Of a stretch of DNA of 64,000 bases, positions 46,539 to 58,094 are shown piece by piece. Position 1 is the first letter of the stretch; each line of letters opens with the position of its first letter. The stretch spans positions 17,946,479-18,010,478 of the forward strand of contig NC_092872.1 in assembly GCF_028372415.1 (NCBI RefSeq), written 5' to 3'. Below the pieces are notes generated by a model. That model made no database searches. It was not told the origin of the DNA and was given only the letters and a program-made list of their open reading frames with translations. The DNA is from Notamacropus eugenii (Eukaryota; Chordata; Mammalia; Diprotodontia; Macropodidae). The position numbers were made by a program, and so were the translations under genes.

Positions 46539-46853
46539 GGGGCAGTGAGGTGGTACAGTGGATAGAGCACCAGTGCAGGAGTCAGGAGCACTTGAGTTCA
46601 AGTCTCACCTCAAACACTTGGCACTCACTAGCTGTGTGGCCTTGGGCAAGTCACTTCACTCCAATAGCCTCATCCTGGGTCATCTCCAGTCATCCTGATG
46701 AATATCTGGTCACTGGATGCAGATGGCTCTAGAGGAGAAGTGAGGCTGGTGACCTGCACAGCCCTCCCTCACTCAAAACAAAGTCAAGTGCAAGTCATGT
46801 CATTGTTTCTCTGATGGCATGGTCTTCTTCAGCAATGATGGACAAAGCCCCAC
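46539..46853 (+). mobile_element. WSINE-type tRNA SINE (full length)
   Basis: It starts GGGGCAGTGAGGTGGTACAG. A tRNA-like head (GTGGATAGAGCACCAGTGC, GAGTTCAAGTCTCACCTCA), core (AGCTGTGTGGCCTTGGGCAA) and a long tail (CATCTCCAGTCATCCTGATG, GAAGTGAGGCTGGTGACCTG, AAAGTCAAGTGCAAGTCATG, GATGGCATGGTCTTCTTCAG) follow. It is the best preserved SINE in the window. It points to an Australian marsupial. Confidence 0.9.
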
Positions 46854-47045
46854 ACACATATATACACTCATATACAGCCATTTACACACATGTATATATA
46901 CATATATGCACATATATACACATGTATATATCCACACGTTTACATACACATATCTACACAAATATAATATACACAAACATACTCATAAACACACACACAT
47001 ATATGTATATATACATATATATGTTTATGTATTTATGCATGTATA
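46854..47045. repeat. CA/TA compound microsatellite of the HAL1 3'UTR
   Basis: Alternating CACA and TATA blocks (ACACATATATACACTC, CATATATGCACATATATACA). The left flank of the SINE (GTATATACACACAAAG) is part of the same tract, so the SINE inserted into it. Confidence 0.93.
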
Positions 47046-47168
47046 TTCCCTCTACTACCCTAATACTGAAAAAGATCTCATGAGTTACAAATAACAGCTT
47101 TCCATGTAGGAATATACAAAGTTCAACTTCAATGAATTCCTTAAGGCTTCTCTTTCCTGTTTACCTTT

Positions 47169-48263
47169 TCACATTTCTCTTGATTCTTCTTTTTGGAAGT
47201 CAAATTTTCTATTCAGTTCTGGTCTTTTCAACAAGAATGCTTGGAATTCCTCTATTTCATTGAAATTCCACTGTTTTCCCTGAAACACTATACTCAGTTT
47301 TGCCGGGTGGGTGATTCTTGGTTTTAATCCTATCACCTTTGATCTCTGGAATATCATATTCCAAGCACTTCAATTCCTTTCTGTAGAAGGTGTTAAATCC
47401 TGTTATCCTGATTGTCTTCCACAATACTTGAACTGTTTCTTTCTGAGTGCCTGAAATATTTTCCCCTTGACCTGAGAACTCTACAACTTGGCTACAATAT
47501 TCCTAGGAGTTTTTGTTTGGGGATCTCTTTCAGGAGGTGATTGGTGGATTATTTCCATTTCTATTTTGCCTTCTTGTGTTACAATATCAGAGCAGTTTTC
47601 CTTGATAATTTCTTGGAAGATAATATGTAAGCTCTTTATTTGATGTTAGTTTTCAGAGTGACCAATCATTTTTAAATTATCTCTCCTGGATCTATTTTCC
47701 AGGTCCGTTATTTTTCCACTGAGATATTTCACATTGTTTCTATTTTTTTCATTCTTTTGGCTTTTCTTGATTTCTTGATTTCTCATAAGTTATTATCTTC
47801 CATCTGCTCTCTTCTAATTTTTAAAGAACTATTTTCTTCAGTGAGGTTTTGAGTCTCCTTTGTCATTTGACCAATGCTGGTTTTTAAAACCTTCTTCTCC
47901 CCATTGGTTTTTTGTACCTCTTTTGCCATTTGGGTTAGTCTATTTCTAAAGATGTTATTTCCTTCAGTATTTTTTGCGTCTCCTTTAGTAAGCTGTTGAA
48001 TCACTTTTCATGATTTTCTTGCGTCCCTCTCATTTCTCTTCCCAATTTTTCCTCCACGTTTCTTACTTGATTTTCAAAATCCTTTAAAAGATCTTCCACG
48101 GCCTGAGACCACTGCATATTTTTTGGAGGTTTTGGATATAAAAACCTTGACTTTCTCTGATGGTAATCTTTGTTCTTCCTTTTCCAAAAAGATGGAAGAA
48201 AATACCTTTTCATTAAGAAAGCAACCTTCTATAGTCTTATTTTTTCCCTTTTTTTTGGGTCAT
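47169..48263 (-). pseudogene. HAL1 ORF1 pseudogene
   Basis: The start at 48263 follows CTGGCTGGGAAA, as in the other ORF1 copies. An extended A run just after it shifts the frame. Open pieces: 48001-48213 (MKRYFLPSFWKRKNKDYHQ.. to the coiled coil AVEDLLKDFENQVRNVEEKLGREMR), 47783-48004 (coiled coil ETQNLTEENSSLKIR) and 47169-47357 (C-terminal domain MIFQRSKVIGLKPRITHPAKLSIVFQ.., stop TGA). The RNA-recognition part between 47360 and 47780 is readable only with stops. About 1.1 kb, the family's normal size. Confidence 0.87.
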
Positions 48264-49010
48264 TTTCCCAGCCAGTTACTGGATTTTTGAGTCCTTTTTC
48301 AAGTGGAGGGTATACTCTTGGGACCTGTAAGTTCACAGTTCCTCCAAGGTGGCACAATTAAGGGAGAGGAATTTACTTCTCTACTGGCCTGTGCTCTGGT
48401 CTGGGAGCAACCACAAGCATTCTTTTCTGCCCAGGACCTGAGAGTAGGATTCGCTCTCCAAAATCTCCACCAGCTCAAGCAAGCCAATGGTCCACCTCCC
48501 CCCAAGGCTGAAACTCAGGACTGAGACTCAGATTGACAGCTTGATTCCCCCAGAGTCTTTAGGGCTCCAAAAGTGGATGCTTCTGCTTCAGTGGCTCTTG
48601 CTGCCCCAAGGCTGCAGCTGGGCCCAGACCACACAGCTCTCTCACCCAGGTGAAAGAGCTTCCTCACTGACTTTTGTATCTATCTTTGGCATTTGTGGGT
48701 TGAGAAATCTGGGATTCATAGCTAATACCTATGATTCACTGCCCTGATGCCTGCTCCAGTCCTGTCTACATGGTGCTATGTGACCAAGTTTGGGCTATGA
48801 TCTGTTCTGAGCATGGTGTGATAATCCTTTCTTGTTGGCCTTCCAGGCTATCTTGGGCTGGAAATCTCTTTCTGTTGCTTTGTGGCATCTGTTGCTCTAA
48901 AATTTGTTTAGAATCATTTTTACAGGTATTTTGTGGGATATGGGGGGAGAGCTAGATTAGGTTTGTCTTTCTATTCCACCATATTGGCTTTACCCCCATG
49001 CAGATTTTTC

Positions 49011-49854
49011 AATGTTACCTGATATATTTATTGATAGTTTTTCATTTCTTTGGGACTTTTTGCCAAAATATTTTTATGCCTGTTCATTATATTTTAAAGT
49101 AATTAATAGCATTGTTTTGTTATGGTTATTGATTTGTGTGTGTGTCTACTACAAGCAGTGAATGCTTGGACCAAGCTACCCACATGTCATTTATATACCA
49201 CTGTGAAGCATTTAATGAAATATTTATGGATCATATTGGGCTCTGTCTCTTTCTGGTTACATGGAAGCCAGAGTTTGAGGCACTATGTGGAGTGTAACTA
49301 TTCTGATATTCATATTAATTTGCAAAACATTTCCACTAATTATTTAGCTGCTTTTATGATTGCCCTGCACTGGTTAAATCTGTGACTTTGACATGAGTAC
49401 TCAATTGAAAAAAAAAAAGTAATATAGAACCATTCTACATAACTGGTGACACCTATTTCCAGTTTTGTTAAAAGGTAATCTTCATGAGGAATTAAATTAG
49501 TTATTTGCTCAATCTGTGTCTTGTATTCATGATTTGATTTCTTAGTGGTCAGCATCATCTGTACTAAAATATTTTCAGAAGGTAGCATATTGGCATTTTT
49601 GAGTTGGGTGAGTTTGCAACACCAGGTGATCCTGTATATTTGATCAGTAGAAACAATCACATCACCCTGACTAATTACTGACCTCATTTCACCTTGCTTT
49701 TCCCTCTTGTCCTGGGGAAATTCTCTTCTTCAACACTTAATTTTACTTTTTAGATAATCATCTCATGAAATGCAACTCACTCCTGTGCCATCTGTTTATA
49801 TTTACTTCATCTAATTGTCCTAAACAGAAAGTGCTTACGATTTATTTGTATGAT
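49011..49854. other. unassigned sequence
   Basis: No recognised family. The 115-codon minus frame at 49340-49687 shows no known domain. Confidence 0.45.
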
Positions 49855-50026
49855 TTTCACATGTAGGAATGTAAATAATTTAAACATATTGAAACATTTA
49901 TGGTTTTACTTCCCTGGTTACCTTTTTAAACTTTTCTCAAAATTTTTATGTAGCTCTGATCTTTGCATCAGAAATGCATGAAAGTCTTCTACTTAATCAA
50001 ATATCCATTTTTCCCTTGAAGGATTA

Positions 50027-53000
50027 AAATGACAATAAACATATGTGAAACATGGAAATACAAAGGCTAAATGTAAAAAGTTGGAACAGAATACACTATG
50101 CTTTCAGCTGATGTAAAAAAAAAAAAGCTAAGGTAGTCATTCTAATCACAGACAAAGCAAAAATAGAAATAGATATAATCCAAAGACATATGGAAGGAAA
50201 CAATATCCTGCTAAAAGACACCATAAACCATGAAGCAACATCATTACCAAAAATGTATGCATCAAGTCATATAGCATCCAGATTTTTAAAGGAGAAGTTA
50301 AGGGAGTTACAGAAAGAAATAGATAGCAATACTATAGCAGTAGGGGACCTCAAACTCCTTCTCTTTGAGCTTGATAAATTTAACCTCAAAATAAACAAGA
50401 AAGAAATTAAGGAGGAGAAGGGAGATATGATAGATCTCTGGAGAAAGCTGAATGCAGATAGAGAGGAATATACCTTTTTCACAGCAGTATGTGGCACATA
50501 TATAAAAATTGGCCAAGTACTAGGACATAAAAACCTCAGAATCTAGTGCAGAAAGACAGAGATAGTCAATGCATCCTTCTTAGATCATAATGCTATAAAA
50601 ACTATATGTAATAAAAGGCCATGGAAATATAAACCAAAAATTAATTGGAAACTAAATAATCAAATTGTAAAGAATAAATGAGTTAAATAGCAAATCATAG
50701 AAACACTCCATAACTTTATTCAAGAGAATGACAATAACGAGACAACCTACCACATCTTATGGGATGCTGCAATGACAGTTCTTAGAGGAAGTTTTATATC
50801 ATTGAATGCCTAAATAAATAAAATGGAGAAAGGGGAGAGCAATAAATTGGGCATGCTGCTAAAAAAGGTAGGACAAGAACAAATTGAAAATCCCCAAGTA
50901 AATACCAAATTAGAAATGCTGAAAATCAAAGGAGGGATTAATAAAATTGAAATGAAGAAAACTATTGAACTATTAAATGAAACTGAGTTGGTTTTATGAA
51001 AAAACAGATAAAATTGATAAAACTTTGCTCAATTTGATTAAAATAAAGAAAGAAGAAAATCAAATTTCCAATACCAAATTGAAAAGAGTGAAATCACCTC
51101 CAAAAAGGAAGAAATTCAAACAATAATTAGTAATGACTTGGGCAACTTTATGTCCATAAATTTGAAAATTTTAGTGAAATAAATGAATATTTTAAAAATA
51201 TATGAATTGCTCAGATTAACAAAAGAGGTAGTTAAATACTGAAATAGCCCAGACTCAGAAAAAGAAATGGAAAAAACCATCAATGAACTCCTAGGAAATA
51301 ATCTCCAGGACCAGATGGATTTACAAGTAAATTCTATAAAATATTTGAAAAATAGTTAATTCCAGTGGTATATAGATTTCTTGGTAAAATTCACCAAATT
51401 ATTTTTATGATAAAACATCATTCTGGTACTAAAACCAAGAAGAGCCAAAACAGAGAAAGAAAATTTTAGACCAATTTCTCTAATGAATATAGATTCACAA
51501 ATTTTATATAAGATATTAGAAAAAGAATGCAGCAACTTATCATGAGAAAAAATACATTGTGATCAGGTAGGATTTATACCAAGAATGCAGAGCTGGTTCA
51601 ATATTAGAAAAACTATCAGCACTATTTATCATATCAACAACAAAATGAACGGAAACTATAGATTACCTCAAAAGATGCAGAAAAAGCTTTTAACAACATA
51701 CAATACTGATTCCTATTGAAAGCACTGGAGAGAATAGGAATAAATGACACTTTCCATAAAATAACAAGCAGTATCTACCTAAAACCCTCAGCAAGCATTA
51801 TATGCAAGGGGGATAAGCTAGATGTACTGCCAAGATCAGGGGTGAAAAAAGAATGTTCATTATCACCATTGTTATTCAATATGGTACCAGAAATGTTAGC
51901 TTTAACAAATAAGAGAAGAAAAAGAAATTGAAGGAATGAGAATAGGCAAAGGAGAAACTATGTTACCACTCTTTGCAGATGATATGATGATATACTTAAA
52001 GAATCCAAGAGAATCAAGTAAAAAAAAAATACCTGAAACAATAAACAACTTTGACAAAGTTGCAGGTTACAAAAGAAACTCACATAAATCACCTGCATTT
52101 CTGTATTTTACTAACAAAACCCAATAGCAAGAGATAGAAAGAGAAACCCATTTATAGCTACGGTGGACACTATAAAATATCTAGAAATCTACCTGCCAGG
52201 GAATACATGAACACAATTACAAAATACTTTTCTCACAAATAAAATCTAATCTAAATAAGTGGAAAAAATATCAGATGTATGGGGGTAGACAGAGCTAATA
52301 TAATGAAAATGACAATTTTAACCAATTTAATTTACTTATTCAGTGCCACACTAATTAAACTGCCAGAAAAAAATTTGTAGAACTAGAAAAAATAACATTG
52401 AAATTCAGCAAGAAGAACAAATAATCCAGGATATCAAGGAAATTAATGAAAAGAAATGCTAGGGAAGGTGGGCTAGGCCTACTAGATCTCAAATTGTATT
52501 ATAAAGCAGCAATCATCAAAACCACTTGGTACTGGATAAGAAATAGAGGGGTACATCAACAGAAAAGGTTATGTACTCAGGATACAGTAGTCAATAAATA
52601 AAGAAGTTTAATGTTTGATAAATCCAAGGACTACAGTTTCTAAGATGAGAACTCACTGTTTGACAAAAACTGCTGGGAAAACTGAAAAACAATGTGGCAT
52701 AAATTGGGCAGAGACCAGTGCCTGACACGATACACAAGAATGAAGTCCAAATGGATACATGATCTGGGTATAAAGACTGATACTATAAACAAATTGGGGG
52801 AACAAGGAATAGTGTTTTGTCAGATTTATGGAGAATGGGGAAATTTATGACCAAATAAGATATAGAAAACATTATGAAGTAAAAAGTGAATAATTTTGAT
52901 TACATTAAATTGAAAAGTTTTTGCACAAACAAACCCAATGAAACTAATATTAGGAAGGAAGTGGAGAACTGGAAAATAATTTTTACAACAAATGTGTATG

Positions 53001-54056
53001 ATAAAAGTCTCATTTCTAAATATATATAGAGAATTGATTAAAAGTTATAAGACTATAAGTCCTTTCCCAGTTGATAAATGGTCAAAGAATATGAATAGTC
53101 AGTTTTCAGAGGAAGAAATGAAAGCTATCTATAGTTACAAAATTGCTCTAAATCACTATTGATTAGAGAGATGCAAATCAAAAGAACTCTGAGGAATCAC
53201 ATCGCACCTATCAGATTGGCTAATATGACAAATCAGGAAGATGATAAATGTTGGAGAGCATGTGGGAGAGCTGGAACATTAATTCATTGTTGGTGGAGCT
53301 GTGAGGTGATCCAACCATTCTGGGGAGCAATTTAGAACCATGCCCAAAGGGTTACAAAAATGTGCATGCCCTTTGACCCAGCAATATCGCTTCTAGGATT
53401 GTACCACTAAGAGATTATAAAAATGGTAAAAGGTCCCACATGTACAAAAATATTTACAGCATCAGTTTTTGTAGTGGCCAAGAACTGGAAAATGAGGGGA
53501 TGTCCATCAATTGTGGAATGGCTGAGCAAGTTGTGGTATATGAATGTAATGAAATACTATTGTGCTATAAGAAATGATGAACAAGAGGACTTCAGAGATA
53601 CCTGGAGGGACTTATATGAACTGATGATGAGTGAAATTATAGGAAGCAGGGAAACACTGAATACAGTAATAGCTGCAATGTGTGAGGACCCTTTCTGATC
53701 GAATTACCTTTCACAGCTATGCAAGGATTTAACACACTCCCAAAGGACTCAAGGCAAAATGCCATCCACATCCAGAGAAAGAACCATGGAAACAGAACAT
53801 AGAATGAAACAGACTATTTTCCCTTATGTTACGCTTTTCTTTGATTTGATGCCTCTCATGGTTTCTCCCATTCTTTTTAATTCTTCTATGCAACATGACT
53901 AATGTGAAAATGTGTTTCACAAGAATGTATATGTAGAACCCAGAAGATGGCATGCCATCTCAGGGAGGGGAAGGAAAGGGTATAAAAATTTAAGACTTAT
54001 GTGATTGATGAAAATCAAAAACAAAAAAATTAATTTATATAAAAATAAAATTTAAA
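50027..54056 (+). mobile_element. 5'-truncated L1 (4.0 kb) nested in an ORF1 remnant
   Basis: It starts inside the ORF2 endonuclease and runs through the reverse transcriptase and C-terminus to a 3'UTR (TATGTAGAACCCAGAAGATG, GGGAGGGGAAGGAAAGGGTA) ending in an A-rich tail at 54056. The flanking repeats are short and imperfect: AAGGATTA (50019-50026) and AAGTATTA (54057-54064). Accumulated stops make it inactive. It is the longest piece of L1 in the window. Confidence 0.9.
50030..53698 (+). pseudogene. L1 ORF2 (endonuclease + reverse transcriptase), broken
   Basis: ORF2p nicks DNA and reverse-transcribes L1 RNA at the nick. The endonuclease is readable at 50190-50546 (EGNNILLKDTINHEATSLPKMYASS.. 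to GHKNLRI), and its SDH motif appears as LDH at about 50580. The RT begins GPDGFTSKFYKIF (51305-51347). The catalytic FADD motif lies at 51972-51983 in the frame 51936-52127, and the preceding RT block at 51716-51931. The C-terminal region is open at 53423-53698 (..EDFRDTWRDLYELMMSE.. to TGA). More than ten stops and frameshifts separate these blocks. The first roughly 50 residues of the endonuclease are missing through truncation. Confidence 0.9.
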
Positions 54057-54165
54057 AAGTATTATATTGAGTTTTTCTGGGTAGACAGTTCTTGGTTGCA
54101 ATACCAGCTCTTTTCTCCTTCAGAATATCATATTTCAAGTCTTCCAATCTTTTAATGTAGACACT

Positions 54166-54639
54166 GCTTGAGGGACTGGGTGAAGTTGATATGAATGAGA
54201 GTAGAGTGACAATGCAAAAGAAATTAAACAGAACAATATATCATATTCAGTAATAAAATCAAAATGGACAAATGGGTTAACTATTGAATATCATTTTTTA
54301 ATGAAGAAAAGTACATCATATACCTCTCAAGGGGTATGACAGGAAATTTCAAAAATGGCAAGGCAGAATCTGGACATGATAGCATATAACTATAAACATA
54401 GTTACCAAGGAGACTAAGGCTGGTAAAATCCTTGATCACAGTCATTATGAGTTTCAGTGAGTCAAGTCAATCAGATATTTGCAGTAAGTTTGACATTAAT
54501 ATGATGAACTTCTATTAGTAAGGGGCCACTAGACTGCCTAAGTAGGGTCAAATGCAATGGCTCTCATACCAAAGAACCTAGCAGGTTTAAAGTACCTTTG
54601 ATTATTAAAAGGACTTTAGGTAAACTGTACTTCCAGTCT
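54166..54639. other. unassigned sequence
   Basis: No family recognised. The right edge may already be 5'UTR of the element starting near 54640. Confidence 0.4.
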
Positions 54640-55980
54640 AAGTGAGACTAAAACAAAATCCAGAGCTCAGGTGTCAGAGAGAAGGCATTAACGCATCTGA
54701 GCTCTCCTTAAAATCCATGACACTATGAAATAATGTCATAATCCAGTTCTTGGAGCAGCAGAACACACAAATAATGTGGTAAAGTAATTTTCAAGGCAAA
54801 AACAACTTAGAAGTTTGTCAGGAAAGGTCAGTCACACCTAGGAGAGAGTGGAGCAGAGTCAAGAACAAGCTTTTCCAGCATAGACCAGACCCCAGCAAAC
54901 CAGGAACATGCATTAAGGTTCACTGAATCATCAGCAGCAGCTACTGCTTGCAGAACTTTCAGCCCACAGACTATAAAAAGGGGTCAAACAATTTTTCAGA
55001 AGCAGGTTGCAGTTGGTCTCCTTGCTAGTACTGAAGCCAGACTTTTTTCCATTTTTCTTACTGGGATCTGAATCACAGTCTTGGGTGGTAATACCAGGGT
55101 AAATGAGAGAGCACTAACATACCAGAACTTGCAGCCACAGGGGAGTAGGGACCCTTGTCACAGTTCCAGGGCAGAAAGAGTGTTTCTGGTTACTCAAAGA
55201 CCAGAGCAGAGGACAAGAGAGTATGAAAGACAGCTCTCCTCAGATCTTACCACCATGTAAAAAACAAAATCATATAGGTCCCTAGAAGTATCTCTTGAAA
55301 ATAGCTGCAGAAAGGGGGTGGAGCCAAGATGATGTAGTAGAAAGATGCAAATACAGTAGCTCTTACCCCACAGCTCATAAAATACCTGCAAAGAAGAACT
55401 CTCAACAAATTCTGAAGCAGCAGAAGCCACAGAACAATGGAGTGGAGGAGATTTCTAGCCCAGAGTGACCTGAAAGACCACGGGAAAGGTCTGTCATGCA
55501 ACATGTGGAGCAGAGCCAGCCCAGCATTGGCCATGTGACACTGGGAGGAACAGAACCAAGCAGGCTTCAGGGACAGAATCTCCAGCATCAGTGCAGACAC
55601 CTCAACCCACAGGGGCTAAAGGTCAGTGAGAAGGTCTTTTCAGCTGGCCAAGAAGGGAACAGGATGTTCCCATAACTTGGGCCTCCTTAGGTGGCAGCAG
55701 GGGAGGCAGCAGCAGGCGGGGGCTCTCAAAGCAGGCAGTAGCTCGCATCTATTGTTGAAGGTCTCATGGGAATGCCCCTGAGGGAACTGAGCCCTGTGTA
55801 GTAGCCCTGTCCCCAACTGAGCAGCTGATCTTAATCTCACACTGAATAGTAGCCCTGCCCTGACCTAAAGCCCCTGAGGATTTGGAGCAGCTCATCTGAA
55901 TCTCAGCCCCCAGTGCTGGTTTGGCAGAACTGGAGGTGAGGCGGATGTGGAGAGGAAACTCAGAAGTCAAGGCTGGGAAA

Positions 55981-57019
55981 ATGTCCAAAAAAGGTAAAAA
56001 TATAAGAGTATAGAAGGTTACTTTCTTGGTGAATAGGTGTCTCTCCCCATCCTTTCAGATTAGGAAGAGCAAGGCATACTGTCAGAGGAAGTCAAGGCCT
56101 CTGCCTGCAGGGTCTCCAAAGGGAACTTAAACTGGACTCAGGCAATAGAAGAGCTTAAAAAACAAGTTAGCAGTTTACTGAAGGAGAACCAAAAATATGC
56201 TGAGGAAAATAACACCTTTTAAAAGAGACTAACTCAATTGGAGAAAAGAGGTCCAAAAAGCCAATGAGGAGAAGCAGGCTTTAAAAAAAAAAAAAAAATT
56301 AGTCAAATGGAGGAGAAGGTTCAAAAGCTCACTGAACAAAATAATTCATTGAAAAGGAGAATTCAATTCATGGAAATGAATGACTTTGAGATAAGCCAAG
56401 CAGTTAGTAAACAAAACCAAAAGTTTGAAAAAATAGAAGATAATGTGAAACATGTCATTGGAAAAACAACTGACCTGGAAAATAGATCCAGGAGAAATAA
56501 CTTAAAAGTTATGGGACTACCTGAAATCCATGATCAAAAAAAGATCCTAGACATTATCTTCCATGAAATTATCAAGAAAAACTGCCCTGATATTCTAGAA
56601 CCAGAGGGCAAAATAAATATTGAAGGAATCCACTGATCACCTCCTGAAAGAGACCCAAACAGAGAAACTCTTAGGAATATTGTGGCCAAATTTTAGAGTT
56701 CCTAGGTCAAGGAGAAAATACTGCAAGCAGCTAGAAAAAAAACAATTTGAGTATTTTGGATATACAATCAGGAAAACACAAGATCTGGCAGCTTCAACCT
56801 TAAGGGATGGAAGTGCTTGGAAAGGGATATTTCAGAGGTCAAAGGAACTGGGATTGAAGCCAAAAATCACCTACCTAGCAAATCTGAATATAATACTTCA
56901 AGACCGTTTATTAATGGTCATTCAATGATATAGAGGACTTCGAACCATTCATATTGAGGAAAAGACCAGATCTGTATAGACAATTTGACTTTCCAAGATA
57001 AGACTCAAGAGAAGCATGA
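55981..57019 (+). pseudogene. HAL1 ORF1 pseudogene (MSKKG class)
   Basis: The start ATG at 55981 follows GGCTGGGAAA, as in its relatives. The frame shifts within the first dozen codons. Open pieces: 56307-56636 (end of coiled coil and RNA-recognition domain: EEKVQKLTEQNNSLKRRIQF, GKTTDLENRSRRNNLKVMGLPE) and 56620-56928 (VPRSRRKYCKQLEKKQFEYFG, KELGLKPKITYLANLNII). It ends at TGA 57017-57019 after GAAGCA. Strongly similar to the ORF1 at 39308-40336. At least two frameshifts, one at an A15-16 run near 56281-56298. Confidence 0.9.
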
Positions 57020-57146
57020 AAAGGTAAACAGGAAAGAAAAGTCATAAAAGACTCTCTAAAGCTGAACTGTTTACATTACTACATGGAAAGAAAATATTTA
57101 TACCTCTTGAATCTTTTCTCAGTATTTAGGTAGATGGAGAGATTGT

Positions 57147-57149
<3 letters not shown>

Positions 57150-57190
<41 letters not shown>
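57150..57190. repeat. (AC)n microsatellite in the HAL1 3'UTR
   Basis: About 20 perfect AC units, placed about 130 bases after the ORF1 stop, the same position as the CA/TA tract of the element at 45731-48997. Confidence 0.96.
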
Positions 57191-57192
<2 letters not shown>

Positions 57193-57203
57193 TCGCATAT
57201 ATA

Positions 57204-57271
57204 GACCGGGTGTGTTGAATATAGTACAAGGTGTGTTGAATGTGTGTTGAATATAGCACAAGGTGTGTTGA
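57204..57271. repeat. 21-bp/11-bp tandem repeat in the HAL1 3'UTR
   Basis: GTGTGTTGAATATAGTACAAG, GTGTGTTGAAT, GTGTGTTGAATATAGCACAAG and GTGTGTTGAAT follow one another without gaps. The family sequence appears to have a single GTTGAATATGAAGG-type unit here, so this is a local expansion. Confidence 0.85.
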
Positions 57272-58094
57272 ATCAGAAGAGATGATGTCCACACAAAACA
57301 AAATAAAATAAAATAATAATTAAGGGGCTAGAGAGGAAAGTATCGGGAGGAAAAAGGGAGAAATGGAACAGGGCAGGCTATAACTGATAAAAGAGATAAG
57401 AAAAATCTTATTCAATAGAGGAGAAAAGGGAGAAGTGGAGAGGGGGGAAATGAAGCTATGCTCTCCACATGTGGCTGAAGGAGGGAATAATACGATCACT
57501 AAATTTGAGATGACAATTTATATCACACCACAGGAAAGTAGGGGAGGAGGTGGCAAGTGGGGTGAGGGGAATGATAGAAGGGAAGGCAAGTGGGAGAAGG
57601 GAGTAACTAGAAATAAATACTTTTGGGAAAGGACAAGGTCAAATGAGAGAACAAAAGCAAATAAAAAAATAAGGGAAGATAGAGTAGGATAGAGGGCAAT
57701 ATAATTAGTATTTCACAACATGATTATTATAGAAGTTTTTTGAAAAATGACACAAATCTTCTCAACGGGGATAGGTACAGAGGGAGGGAGGGAGAGAAGT
57801 TAAAAGTCAAAGTATTAGTAAATAATGTTGGAAATTTTTATTACATGTAACCAGGAAATAAGAAATACAGGGAATGGGGTGTTGAAATTTATCTTGCCCT
57901 ACAAGAAAAGAGAAAAGATGGGGATAAGGGAAGGATGGGGTATGATAGAAGGGAGGGTACATTGAGGGAAGAAGTAATCAGAATTCAAGGTATTAGGAAG
58001 CAGGGGATAGGGGAGTGATGGGGAGAAAAATTGGACATGTTACAAAGTGAGGTAAAATCAATCAGTATTAAAACAATTGACTGAATTAATTACC

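Larger units (their letters stand above)
45731..48997 (-). mobile_element. full-length HAL1-like (ORF1-only) retrotransposon
   Basis: On the minus strand it begins at 48997 with GGGGGTAAAGCCAATATGG (family start GGGGGTGGAGCCAAGATGG). It has a 5'UTR of about 730 bp, ORF1 (47169-48263), a TA/CA microsatellite, and a purine-rich 3'UTR of about 0.8 kb ending AATAAATTGTATATT plus an 11-base A-tail at 45731-45741. There is no ORF2. An imperfect 13-bp direct repeat (ATGCAGTTGTTTC at 45718-45730, ATGCAGATTTTTC at 48998-49010; 11 of 13 match) flanks it, so both ends and the lack of ORF2 are original. A WSINE (46539-46853) lies in its microsatellite. HAL1 elements are known L1 derivatives that rely on L1 ORF2p in trans. 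Confidence 0.88.
49855..54165 (-). mobile_element. old ORF1 (L1/HAL1) remnant, minus strand, split by an L1
   Basis: Two pieces, 49855-50026 and 54065-54165, are adjacent parts of the ORF1 C-terminal region and post-ORF1 spacer in minus orientation. The left piece reads, on the minus strand, CCTTCAAGGGAAAAATGGAT to the end of ORF1 and GGTAAACC-type spacer. The right piece reads GATATTCTGAAGGAG.. TACCCAGAAAAACTCAATAT. Removing 50027-54056 restores their normal order, so the intervening L1 inserted here. No frame is open. Confidence 0.85.

Noticed and set aside
49855..50028. Twin-priming inversion at the 5' end of the L1 at 50027
   Set aside because: The inverted-looking ORF1 piece has its direct continuation at 54065-54165 on the other side of the L1, so it is the pre-existing target, not an inverted part of the insertion.
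54640..55313. Possible host-gene 5'UTR or CpG-island promoter
   Set aside because: The sequence matches the wording of a marsupial L1-type 5'UTR and continues across the HAL1 insertion into ORF1, so it belongs to the older retroelement.
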